Virus record (IMG/VR): IMGVR_UViG_3300049841_000119
Span: 1 to 41,003 of that record
Strand: one strand, 5' to 3'
Length of the DNA stretch: 41,003 bases
DNA from: a virus
Shown: positions 17,901-22,819 of the stretch, in pieces
Position numbering within the stretch: the first letter of the stretch is position 1
Layout of the letters: each line of letters starts with the position of its first letter
The notes under the pieces: generated by a model
The model's database searches: none
What the model was told of the DNA's origin: nothing
The model's input: the letters and a program-made list of their open reading frames with translations, nothing else
Made by a program: the position numbers and the translations under genes

Positions 17901-20547
17901 CTCCGCGCAACCCGGCGAGTTTCCGGACTGCCGTATCGACGGCCACGCGTTCCATCGGAGTCGCGACTTCGCGGGTGTGACCGGCGGCACGGTTGACCAT
18001 CCGATCGATCGCGTTCGCTCGCTCCTCGCCACGCAGGGCAAGGGCGAACGGAAGATCCTTCGGACCGGCGAGGATCCCGAACGGATCGACTCCGGTCTTC
18101 GGCCGGTAGACGCCGGTCTTCGTCTTCTCCCAGAGCGAAAGGGCCGACAGCCGAGCCGTCCCGCCAGCGAAGACCGACGGCATCGTTCCCTTGCCGGTCC
18201 CGAAGCGACCCTTCTGGATCTGGTCGATGAAGGCCGTCGCCGAGAGGAGGTTCCGAGGCCATGGAGCGTTCTGGCTGAACTTGGCAGTCGTGGCAGCGAG
18301 GAGGTCCGGGGAGACGTTCCGGCCTCCCGCGATCCGCTCCAGCAGGTCTCCCATCTCCGGATACCAGCCGAGTCCCTTCGAGACGGTCAGGGGCGTCTGG
18401 GCTTCGAGATTTCGCTGGAGCGTCGCGAATGCCTGCGGATAGAGTTCCGCCATGGCTCGCTTGATGTTCACCGGCTCCCGGGGGCCACCCAGCCCCGCGA
18501 ACGGATAGGCCTCGAGCGGACTGACTCGCTTCCCGGCCACGGCATGGACGAGGCCACCACCGGCCTTCCGGCGCCCGTACACGATGTCCATGAGGCGGCT
18601 GGTCTGCGCCCGCAGGCCCTTGTCCGAGGCGTACCACGTCTCGCCGTAGCCGAGGTCGTACGCGGCCTTCTCGTGCCCGCCGCGGAGGACCATGTCGGCG
18701 GAACGCTTCCGGGCGATGACGGTCGACGGGTCGACATCGATCAGGCCGGTGGCGGGGTTCAGCCATGTCCCGACATAGGGAGCCCCGGCCTTCTTCTGGG
18801 CGTGGAAGGCGCGCATGAAGGCGACGGGGTCGGTCTGGGGGACATGGAACGACTGGGCATCCGGCAGGTAGGCCGAGATGCCGACGGCATGGCCGCGACC
18901 CGGGACCGCCACCGAGGGGTCGACCGGGAAGGTGCCGCCGCCCTCCGCAAGGGTCTGCTTCCACGCCCGGGCCGTGACGCCGCGCCATGCATGGGCGATG
19001 CCCCCACGACGCCGCAGGCCGATCCACGACGGCGGAAGGGAGGCGGGGATGTACCCGGTGTCATCCGGCAGGACGGGGCTCTCTCCGGGCATCCTGTGGC
19101 CCTTGGTGCGGCGGTCGCCGTACTGGTTGATCTGGACCGTGGTGGGGACCTTCTCGATCCCGAGGCGGCGGGCGACGGCGAGGCGGTGGTTGCCGTCGGC
19201 GACGGTGGCGGTGTGCCTGAAGGGGTCGTACCAGACCTGCACCGGCTTCTTGGGATCGAAGCCCTCCGCACGGATCTTCTCCGTCAGCTCGTCGAGGTAG
19301 CCGTAGTCGTGGGCGAAGCGGGGATGGATCTCGCGGTCCAGCTCGCGATAGGGCAGCAGGCTCGAGACCGAGACATGCTCCACCCGCGGAGCGTCACGCC
19401 AGCTCGGGTCGAGGCGCCAGTCGCGGCGGACAGGACCACCTTCCTGCCGCGAGCGACCCCGACGGAAGCGATGCCAGTTGCTGTCCTGACCCCAGTACTG
19501 CAGGTCGCGGCGGGGAATAGCCTGCCGCGTGGTAACGACTCCGGAGCGATCTGGGCCCGAAAACCTACGATCACTCGGCGTACGGAGAACAGCCGCCTCG
19601 TCGTGATACATGTAAAGCGGATTGCCACCAGCCATCCAATACGATCCGCGCTGCCATGGCGACTCCCCGGCTGCATGGCGGTCATCGCGAATGTGGCTGC
19701 GTGGCTGAACTCCGGCTCCCTGAATTCCACCCAGCCTGATGAAAGGCAGACTATGGGTGACATGGTAGGCATAGCCGCGTGGGGTATCGAAGGCATTGCC
19801 CCAGACGCGTTCTTGGTAATCGAACAGATCCCGGGACGACCCCGGACGCGCCGATCCGTACTTCCCTCCATAGCCCCGGACGGTCTTGCCCCGGTAGGCT
19901 CCCATCTCGCGCTCGTGGCGACGCTGCTGCTGGTACTCGAGGGCGGCGATCTCCGCCTCGCGGCGGCGCATGCGCTCCTGCTCGCGGTGCCAGCGCTCGG
20001 CGTCGGGGACGATGCGGCCGTGGGTCTGGGGGACGAAGACTTCCGGGCGGCGCTCGCCGACGAGGACCGGGCGATGCTGCTGGACCGGACCGCCGTGGGC
20101 CCGTGTCGGGACCTTGGGGATGAACTGCTCGATCGCCTGCCGACCCCACAGCCGCCCCTGAGCGGGGGAGACGCCGGCCATGCTCGAGAAGACGGTCCCG
20201 ATGATGGCCTGCGGGCTGTATGGGCCCGAGCGCGGGAAGGTGGCGCTGATCTGGACGGGGATGGCACCGAGGCCGCGGGAGATCTCGGTGCGGAGCTGGA
20301 CCAGCTGGCCCTTGTTGACGGTCAGGGAGACATCGACGCCGGTCAGGCTCTGGGCAGACGAAGGCCCGGAGGCAGCCGGCTTGCCGCCTCCCGCCTTGAG
20401 CTGGGCAGCACCGGACCCGGCCCGGGCAGCCTGCTGCTGGAAGGTATTCAGGGCACCCTGAGCGGTCTTCATGCCGCCCATGAACTGCCCCGCGTCGAGG
20501 GTGAGCTTTACCCCGATGCTGCTGACTTCACCAGTCTCGCCTGCCAT
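11923..20547 (-). CDS. Tape measure protein with a large internal cargo-domain region
   Basis: The 2874-residue protein starts at ATG 20547 (GGGAG site) right after the G/GT chaperone genes, the invariant place of tape-measure genes. The N-terminus (VKLTLDAGQFMGGMKTAQGA), a VGERRPEVFVP motif (about 165), a VGEIGPELFVP motif (about 1645) and the C-terminal VVVNINGPVVKDQQDI segment are tape-measure hallmarks. Residues about 1840-2874 are mostly helical with a hydrophobic stretch near 2045. Between about 250 and 1640 lie module-like regions: ART-like (Y261-H-V-T-H), ParB-like (D451-GNHR), a GTW/DVD/YDL cargo-type domain (about 560-645), an unknown helical domain (690-900), JAMM-like (H1100-N-H1102-P, S1115, D1118) and HExxH zincin (H1525, E1526, H1529). 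A Pro/Ala linker spans about 1770-1840. Module activities are inferred from motifs. Confidence 0.9.
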   Translation of the reverse strand: MAGETGEVSSIGVKLTLDAGQFMGGMKTAQGALNTFQQQAARAGSGAAQLKAGGGKPAASGPSSAQSLTGVDVSLTVNKGQLVQLRTEISRGLGAIPVQISATFPRSGPYSPQAIIGTVFSSMAGVSPAQGRLWGRQAIEQFIPKVPTRAHGGPVQQHRPVLVGERRPEVFVPQTHGRIVPDAERWHREQERMRRREAEIAALEYQQQRRHEREMGAYRGKTVRGYGGKYGSARPGSSRDLFDYQERVWGNAFDTPRGYAYHVTHSLPFIRLGGIQGAGVQPRSHIRDDRHAAGESPWQRGSYWMAGGNPLYMYHDEAAVLRTPSDRRFSGPDRSGVVTTRQAIPRRDLQYWGQDSNWHRFRRGRSRQEGGPVRRDWRLDPSWRDAPRVEHVSVSSLLPYRELDREIHPRFAHDYGYLDELTEKIRAEGFDPKKPVQVWYDPFRHTATVADGNHRLAVARRLGIEKVPTTVQINQYGDRRTKGHRMPGESPVLPDDTGYIPASLPPSWIGLRRRGGIAHAWRGVTARAWKQTLAEGGGTFPVDPSVAVPGRGHAVGISAYLPDAQSFHVPQTDPVAFMRAFHAQKKAGAPYVGTWLNPATGLIDVDPSTVIARKRSADMVLRGGHEKAAYDLGYGETWYASDKGLRAQTSRLMDIVYGRRKAGGGLVHAVAGKRVSPLEAYPFAGLGGPREPVNIKRAMAELYPQAFATLQRNLEAQTPLTVSKGLGWYPEMGDLLERIAGGRNVSPDLLAATTAKFSQNAPWPRNLLSATAFIDQIQKGRFGTGKGTMPSVFAGGTARLSALSLWEKTKTGVYRPKTGVDPFGILAGPKDLPFALALRGEERANAIDRMVNRAAGHTREVATPMERVAVDTAVRKLAGLRGEQVRGTQAIAWYAGGGGELEVPRNWEALWRYLGHRAAGGVAVAGQTHGLVHPGGSFASQVFQTAADWANDPFMAIMAYQSMQQQGQKRARGGFVHAGEGAFANTFKPARLLHRYTPSGFSGPLWDPRVSAMSSSMIDQIRNAQVEHALTFGNKYGEELQGMAIGDSHSVYPMRTEGIPWWLGGRLGLNMGHEYQMNDKGQIIPVSFNILSQLDKRGVHNHPTATMGHEIWRPSTGDIGSMLIEGQAESWVVTPHHTTIMRRDQKMAGYGQDFIFTGPPEKALFKSLLPRIGLSVAEAKKMNPDDLYKVVNSRRVNLDARLWNDILDQMAEMYGFEWEHYIHPREGVYRPTLGLARGGRARVARDFVGLPIPFITPGLLKRDYLFTPGREAERYGQALWPRIAGVPGVMDARLRRQAEEAQERYNFGTIAERWMAGARPGASLPAGRMSWQGLIEKVGQPRPTMMVEPSSPFGSLRPKLKMAAGGPVYGPLTRRILGLPDPPKAPEVPVAEPPKVPEWLRRARESKLPPKIYRQGGGGVSIDPTFNRILKRYQKPIVETLESLSDEYRLPLTLSGALPGDKWIKALPGQGMVAAYTTPWNIRFNPKAIRENLLFGDYMGNIASIMGGEGRSGVEAGKVEGIATHEFGHLLHHSAGIEGMEWIQRNKQGILANPPSKYALASPLDLSAWYVGGNQRRMPGAEAFAELFAAAKLYGEDPFDIMKLVGQRPTDIHVANRNMIKWLEERFGASSHKAGGGRSGEGLYIVGEIGPELFVPNRLAHLIPKKVMDQIPRQASGGIVTIGKRRNELFAPPEDGIIIPNRLMDQVPHRKGGGPTIGPNPMGGEIDPFWSHPRTPEERLVANLSTPQLVQLQPPVAPPAYGVGPGYQPAPITAEQPAPQQPAPETVQAQTVNVTAEGATTVNTRNATAAGAAGAAAARPAAGPAAAGAGAPPPGFARMGRLQYPETMESFVKAIADRGLNEEEIFAALRAQGNKDVSLQEDPAIKERTRQLLTAARSARASIADIGQTMTAWQQVMGGRTPRGTIAQLASMEFGGRRRQYAMQYEAREAQRALQVATKGTTVLTAPSAIGEVGEEIPIEAGLDEYMNLSAKLMGERGKEAEATKAQMKAIAGSSDEMGKVTKAFDAFKEANQKLLPSTGSIVRNLGVIIGATSLYGVAMSAANKGVGIAVDIIGKQIDALTGWNSTSTKVTTGLADQTQAAHGNVQAVISQTAVTAGLSKEAYDYVRTSLATTILIKAGAKAMEETQQLVRASYGAGAGAPSGLYGGTGGLFGTSLFATYMGGTKGFSENVQGTFAGNRPGAQTDLVGDLQRGFDFMANSDYRNTVLGEAKKQGGSPLNPVFDLIGQGGDILRDLDVTGWFRAVFPKSPPTNPMETGVYNPEAGLRPEGLEANRAAMDDLTEAAGRGATQMKDSVPVHWRYAKSVAEEDAAVVAAAKAGDVFGMTMARTSHVIMAVGDDLDETGQKVGKVAKSTEEYKKAMLESAVGKTVAEPQVWADLNVRQIKAQWQATAAQQQRQINVEIPIQTWKSILQQPLLPAGISSIGPLTPARAGMTPGAAGAMGEAMASTTASNVYMAGVAGKGLVEAAKQIFQFNPQSLPDFAMAASQAMAASAAIAKFTLKMTEMNRAASQASWDNQIRLANRSLGDAVGLLTKEQKARLGLNNVSATRLGQLQREQWLISRQSQQLGLQLQQRAITTQLALAQFQAPGETGEERYYRQRQAIAEAGVAQKQLNFSFRDFTISGEIWKINAERAATDASRAIDVMTKARDAELYSIEAQRAIAGAQAKLGVALGNIDAMLNTSRSNWETALSAASQGISNFAGSLEIGVDAIYKSLGYTVSTNRQGEKVYTPGTGPSQYGDQVTVHGGGGTRTPYLPPGYNAEGIVGMTVGPTKMVVGEAKGEAVAVLKNPRMADMAPQTAYGGSANVVVNINGPVVKDQQDISDLAYRVAHEVEKALSRKGQMFGLRSPAV
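15930..16000 (-). other. HExxH metallopeptidase motif in the tape measure protein
   Basis: Residues 1521-1535 read GIATHEFGHLLHHSA: H1525, E1526 and H1529 are the zinc-binding and catalytic set of a zincin. A downstream GAEAFAELFAAAKL helix (about 1580) offers glutamates as a possible third ligand. Upstream about 90 residues (from SIDPTFNRILKRY) give a plausible N-lobe. Zincins of this kind occur as toxin or phage cargo domains, and could process virion or host proteins. Confidence 0.65.
17185..17440 (-). other. JAMM-like metal-binding motif in the tape measure protein
   Basis: Residues 1098-1118 contain H1100-N-H1102-P, then S1115-T-G-D1118: an HxHP-x11-SxxD signature as in JAMM/RadC-type zinc domains, with candidate upstream glutamates in NKYGEELQGMAIG (about 1047). 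A VVTPHHTTIMRR strand follows (about 1130). Active JAMM proteins are isopeptidases; RadC-like members have unclear activity. The match is by motif only. Confidence 0.5.
19107..19386 (-). other. ParB/Srx-like domain within the tape measure protein
   Basis: Residues about 388-480 read VSVSSLLPYRELDRE, then YLDELTEKIRAEGFD, a V(Q)VWYDP strand and VADGNHRLAVARRLGIEKVP with D451, N453, H454 and R455. The order L-pyRel / LteKIraeGf / DGNHRlAvArrLG / VPttV is the ParB N-terminal (ParBc) fold signature. Members act as CTPases or nucleases in partition proteins, or as sulfiredoxin relatives. No HTH follows, so partition is unlikely; a standalone catalytic or nucleotide-binding module is more plausible. 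Confidence 0.7.
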
Positions 20548-20563
20548 CGGATCTCCCGGGGCG

Positions 20564-21141
20564 CTACACCGACTCTCCCTTGAAAGTCTCAGCGTTGTAC
20601 TCGATCACGTCGTCGACGCTTGGCAGCTTTTCGCCTTCGGCGGCGACGGTGTTTTGGGTGACCCAATCCTCGCGCAAGGCGAGGTAATAGTGAAAAGGGA
20701 GTGCCGCTACCTCGTGAGGCCACTTCCCGTACCGGCGGGCAATACGGAAGATGAGGTCACGGGTCGTCAGTCGTTTCCCTTGGCCGTGCCTTCCTCGGCC
20801 TCGCCGTCATCCTTCTTGGGTGTGGCCGGCTCGTCGCCGTAGTGCATCCGGTTGACGGTCTGGTTGAGCTTCAGCACCACCCTCATGGGCAGGCCGGCGA
20901 GGGTCTCCGCCGTGAGCTTGGGGTCGAAGGAGCAGCGCAGGACCATGAGCTTCAGGAGGAGGGAGTTGTCGATGCTCTCGTCCTCGCCTCCCGTCACCGG
21001 GTTGGTGGTCTTGGTCGTCGCCTTCCTCACGAGGTCGTCGTAGTCGCCGATCGACAGCTCGCGCAGGCGGAAGGTCAGCCCGCGAACGGTGACCTCCTCC
21101 TCGAGGAACTCCGGGGTCAACGGTTGCGGTCCACGCGCCAT
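20564..21141 (-). CDS. Tail assembly chaperone GT (made by -1 frameshift)
   Basis: Ribosomes translating gene G can slip by -1 on GGGAAAC (20779-20773) and continue to a TAG at 20564, giving a 192-residue product: the first 123 residues of G plus a 69-residue T domain that begins RLTTRDLIFRIARRYGKWPH and ends VIEYNAETFKGESV. The KWPxEV..LPF/HYYLA pattern is typical of T domains in siphovirus G/GT pairs. The G/GT proteins coat the tape measure and recruit tail-tube subunits. The T part has no good independent start and ends 16 nt before the tape measure ATG. Coordinates span the shift; the second part is read from 20773. Confidence 0.85.
20767..21141 (-). CDS. Tail assembly chaperone G
   Basis: The 124-residue protein (LTPEFLEEEVTVRGLTFRLR, then a helical body, then an acidic-basic tail PKKDDGEAEEGTAKGND) lies between the tail tube genes and the tape measure gene, as gpG-type chaperones always do. 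It overlaps the upstream gene by 25 nt (start ATG 21141). The last codons carry a perfect X-XXY-YYZ slippery heptamer in the correct frame, four codons before the stop. In related phages G is made in large excess over GT. The chaperones act in the cytoplasm and are not in the mature virion. Fold assignment is by position, size and frameshift signal rather than strong motif. Confidence 0.85.
   Translation of the reverse strand: MARGPQPLTPEFLEEEVTVRGLTFRLRELSIGDYDDLVRKATTKTTNPVTGGEDESIDNSLLLKLMVLRCSFDPKLTAETLAGLPMRVVLKLNQTVNRMHYGDEPATPKKDDGEAEEGTAKGND
20773..20779 (-). promoter_or_regulatory. Programmed -1 frameshift slippery heptamer
   Basis: On the minus strand the heptamer is G GGA AAC, with the zero-frame codons AAG GGA AAC GAC TGA. 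It matches the canonical X XXY YYZ rule (X=G, Y=A, Z=C). After a -1 slip the next codons are CGA CTG ACG ACC CGT, leading into the open T frame of 69 codons. The zero-frame stop lies 3 nt past the heptamer. No strong pseudoknot was recognised by eye. Confidence 0.88.
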
Positions 21142-21461
21142 ATCTTCACCCTCTCGATCAATAGGCTCCGACCCTCCCTTACCGTCCGGGACGCGGGGTC
21201 TTTCTCGAGCCTGTATTGGGTTGTCTGGTTCAGGTTCAGGAAGATGACCTTCTCGTATTCGTCATCGTTCCAGAGTGCGTCGCTGACAAAAGAAAAAGAG
21301 GCGTGGAGATCGTACAGACCCGCTTCCGGGCCGGTGTCTCCACGCCTCTGCAGCGTCCATTGGTTCAGTTCCCCGACCTTGGCTCCAAGGAAGGGGATCT
21401 CCACGGTCCCGGCGGGCTTCAGCAGTGGCCCTGACCGGATCGTCTTGAACAGATAGCCCAT
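21117..21461 (-). CDS. Unknown protein between tail tube and chaperone genes
   Basis: The 114-residue protein is not recognised. Two start codons are possible: ATG 21467 abuts the AGAGG site with no spacer, whereas ATG 21461 has 6 nt of spacing, so 21461 is preferred. The sequence (GYLFKTIRSGPLLKPAGTVE...AKVGELNQWTLQRRG, then FVSDALWNDDEYEKVIFLNL) is beta-rich with many charged residues and no membrane segment. It overlaps gene G by 25 nt, so the two are co-translated, and lies below a large hairpin that follows the tail tube gene. A minor tail or tail-chaperone-associated protein is likely from position only. Confidence 0.65.
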   Translation of the reverse strand: MGYLFKTIRSGPLLKPAGTVEIPFLGAKVGELNQWTLQRRGDTGPEAGLYDLHASFSFVSDALWNDDEYEKVIFLNLNQTTQYRLEKDPASRTVREGRSLLIERVKIWRVDRNR

Positions 21462-21482
21462 CGCCATCCTCTATTGGGTTGG

Positions 21483-21529
21483 GACGGAGGCGGCAACAGC
21501 CGGGAGGGGCCTAATCGACCGCCTCCGTC
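21483..21529 (-). terminator. Stem-loop after the second tail tube gene
   Basis: An 11-bp perfect stem (gacggaggcgg, 21483-21493, against 21519-21529) encloses a 25-nt loop with a small CGGC/GCCG helix. It lies in a 77-nt gap, 15 nt past the stop of the tail tube gene. There is no T-run on the minus strand, so it may be a partial terminator or an mRNA 3'-end stabiliser that lowers expression of the downstream genes relative to the abundant tube protein. Confidence 0.5.
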
Positions 21530-21544
21530 AATGAGCTGGGAACG

Positions 21545-21988
21545 CTAGGTGAGGGAGCCGCTCGAGAAGACCGTCCAGTTCCCGGAGGCCCGGAAGTTGC
21601 CGGTGGTCTTGATCGCGTCGGTGTTGCTGGCGGTGATCGAAGCGTCGATCAGGCCCGGGCCATGGGCGATCATGATCTCGCTCGTGGCCCCGTTGGGGTT
21701 GTCGTCGGCATAGAGGTAGATGTTGAGCGCGTCCGAGTTGGCCGCGTTGACCTGCCAGTCGCCCGAGACATCGAGGAGGCCCGCGAAGGTCCCCTGAATG
21801 TCCTTGAGGCCGACGAGGTAGGTCTTGTTGGTCGCCCCGAAGGTGGTCGAGTCGACGTAGTCACGGCCGAGGGAAAGGGTCCACTCGGTCTTGGCCGAGA
21901 GCTTGACCGCGCCGGGAGCACCCTTGGCCCCGCCGAGGTAGATCGCCCCGTTTTTGCCGTGGAGCTTGGTGCCGTCTCCTGTCGCCAT
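21545..21988 (-). CDS. Major tail (tube) protein, copy 2
   Basis: The 147-residue protein is a clear paralogue of the product of 22003-22383: both begin MAT..G(T)KLHGKNGAIY, then KTEWTL, a D(V)STF segment, (V/A)GL(K/M)DI(Q/S)GTF(A/S)GLLDV, Y(L)YAD, and end with IDASITASNTDAIKTTGNFR/VDASVTASVTDAVRITGNFK. This is the pattern of siphovirus tube proteins (beta-sandwich, with a GTFsG strand and a C-terminal 'tGnf..sG.W' strand). The ATG at 21988 has an AAGGTG site. It probably polymerises around the tape measure. A hairpin follows it, consistent with high expression. Which copy forms the main tube cannot be told from sequence. Confidence 0.75.
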   Translation of the reverse strand: MATGDGTKLHGKNGAIYLGGAKGAPGAVKLSAKTEWTLSLGRDYVDSTTFGATNKTYLVGLKDIQGTFAGLLDVSGDWQVNAANSDALNIYLYADDNPNGATSEIMIAHGPGLIDASITASNTDAIKTTGNFRASGNWTVFSSGSLT

Positions 21989-22002
21989 TGTTCACCTTCT
22001 GT

Positions 22003-22383
22003 TCAGGGGATCGTCCACGTCCCGGCAGCCTTGAAGTTGCCAGTGATGCGGACGGCATCGGTAACACTGGCCGTCACGGAGGCATCCACGAAGGCGGGCC
22101 CGGAGGCCGTGGCGGGAAGGCCCTCGTCGGCATACAGGGTCACCGTGTATGCCACCCCGTCATTGCTCGATAGGGCGAGATCCCCGTCTACGTCCAGCAA
22201 TCCCGAGAAGGTCCCCGAGATGTCCATGAGCCCGGCGGCGTACACCTTGTTCCTGTCACGGAATGTGGATACGTCGGCGAACTCCCGGGACATGTTCAGG
22301 GTCCACTCGGTCTTGTTGGTCACCTTGGTCCCGTTGATGTAGATGGCCCCGTTCTTGCCGTGGAGCTTCCCGTCCGTCGCCAT
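22003..22383 (-). CDS. Major tail (tube) protein, copy 1
   Basis: The 126-residue paralogue of the following gene, 21 residues shorter because it lacks a GAKGAPG-type insert, an insert near the YAD segment and a C-terminal SSGSLT tail. Shared motifs are KNGAIYINGTKVTNKTEWTL, GTFSGLLDVDGD and VTDAVRITGNFKAAGTW. It lies directly after the tail terminator gene, the usual place of the tube gene, with AGGAGA 5 nt before ATG 22383. A tandem duplication of the tube gene is the best explanation. One copy may form the main tube and the other a specialised ring or a decorated variant. Confidence 0.75.
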   Translation of the reverse strand: MATDGKLHGKNGAIYINGTKVTNKTEWTLNMSREFADVSTFRDRNKVYAAGLMDISGTFSGLLDVDGDLALSSNDGVAYTVTLYADEGLPATASGPAFVDASVTASVTDAVRITGNFKAAGTWTIP

Positions 22384-22392
22384 GGGACTCTC

Positions 22393-22806
22393 CTACGACG
22401 ACTGGTCGGTCCAGATCGAGTACGAACCCCCGATCTGGTAGATGCGCTTCCCCTCGGAGTCGATGTCTGGCCCCGTCGGCAGATCCGCGACCCGGCGGCA
22501 AAGCAGATTGGTCTGCCCATCCACGTTGAGCACAGCCTCGTTGAGTGCCCCGGCGATGAGCGCGTCGATGTTGTTGGCATCGACGGGGTTCTCCGCGTAG
22601 ACCGATACATCGATCAGGGTCTGGATGATCACCCCGGTCCAGTCGTAGGAATACGGGGCCGCGACCAGCTGGTAGACGATGAACGGGTATCGGACCTTGC
22701 GGGGAGCGATCCCCTCGTGAATACCGCCTCTGATGGCGGACACGAGGGAGGGTGAGGCACGGAGTACCTGCACGACCGCTCGCTTGACGGGGGCGACGGA
22801 GGTCAT
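22393..22806 (-). CDS. Tail terminator / tail completion protein
   Basis: The 137-residue protein (APVKRAVVQVLRASPSLVSA...PFIVYQLV, then VIIQTLIDVSVYAENPVDAN and a SYSIWTDQ end) has the pattern of tail terminator proteins (gpU/DUF3168-like): an N-terminal helix, a 'YPfIvy' strand and a long strand followed by a helix with repeated Asn/Asp. It lies between the HK97-gp10-like protein and the tube genes, as expected. It would cap the finished tube and join it to the head. The ATG is at 22806, 13 nt after the previous stop. Family assignment rests on pattern and order. Confidence 0.75.
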   Translation of the reverse strand: MTSVAPVKRAVVQVLRASPSLVSAIRGGIHEGIAPRKVRYPFIVYQLVAAPYSYDWTGVIIQTLIDVSVYAENPVDANNIDALIAGALNEAVLNVDGQTNLLCRRVADLPTGPDIDSEGKRIYQIGGSYSIWTDQSS

Positions 22807-22819
22807 CGGTCGTTCCCCT

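Larger units (their letters stand above)
15391..19800 (-). other. Cargo-module region inside the tape measure gene
   Basis: This segment codes for residues about 250-1720 of the tape measure protein. Distinct module-like stretches are separated by short spacers of the type (R/A)xGGxV: GGPV near 149 and 370, GGIAHAW at 514, GGGLVHA at 662, GGVAVAG at 918, GGFVHAG at 972, GGRARV at 1237, GGPVYG at 1364, GGGGVSI at 1415, GGGRSGEG at 1633, GGIVTIG at 1676 and GGGPTIG at 1711. GG-x-V stretches occur in ordinary tape measure proteins, but here they punctuate unrelated enzyme-like sequences. The layout is seen directly; the idea that the modules are delivered into the host is inference. Confidence 0.7.

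Noticed and set aside
17401-20583. Long plus-strand open frame of 1060 codons
   Set aside because: It mirrors the cargo region of the tape measure gene, which has recognisable motifs. The plus frame has none.
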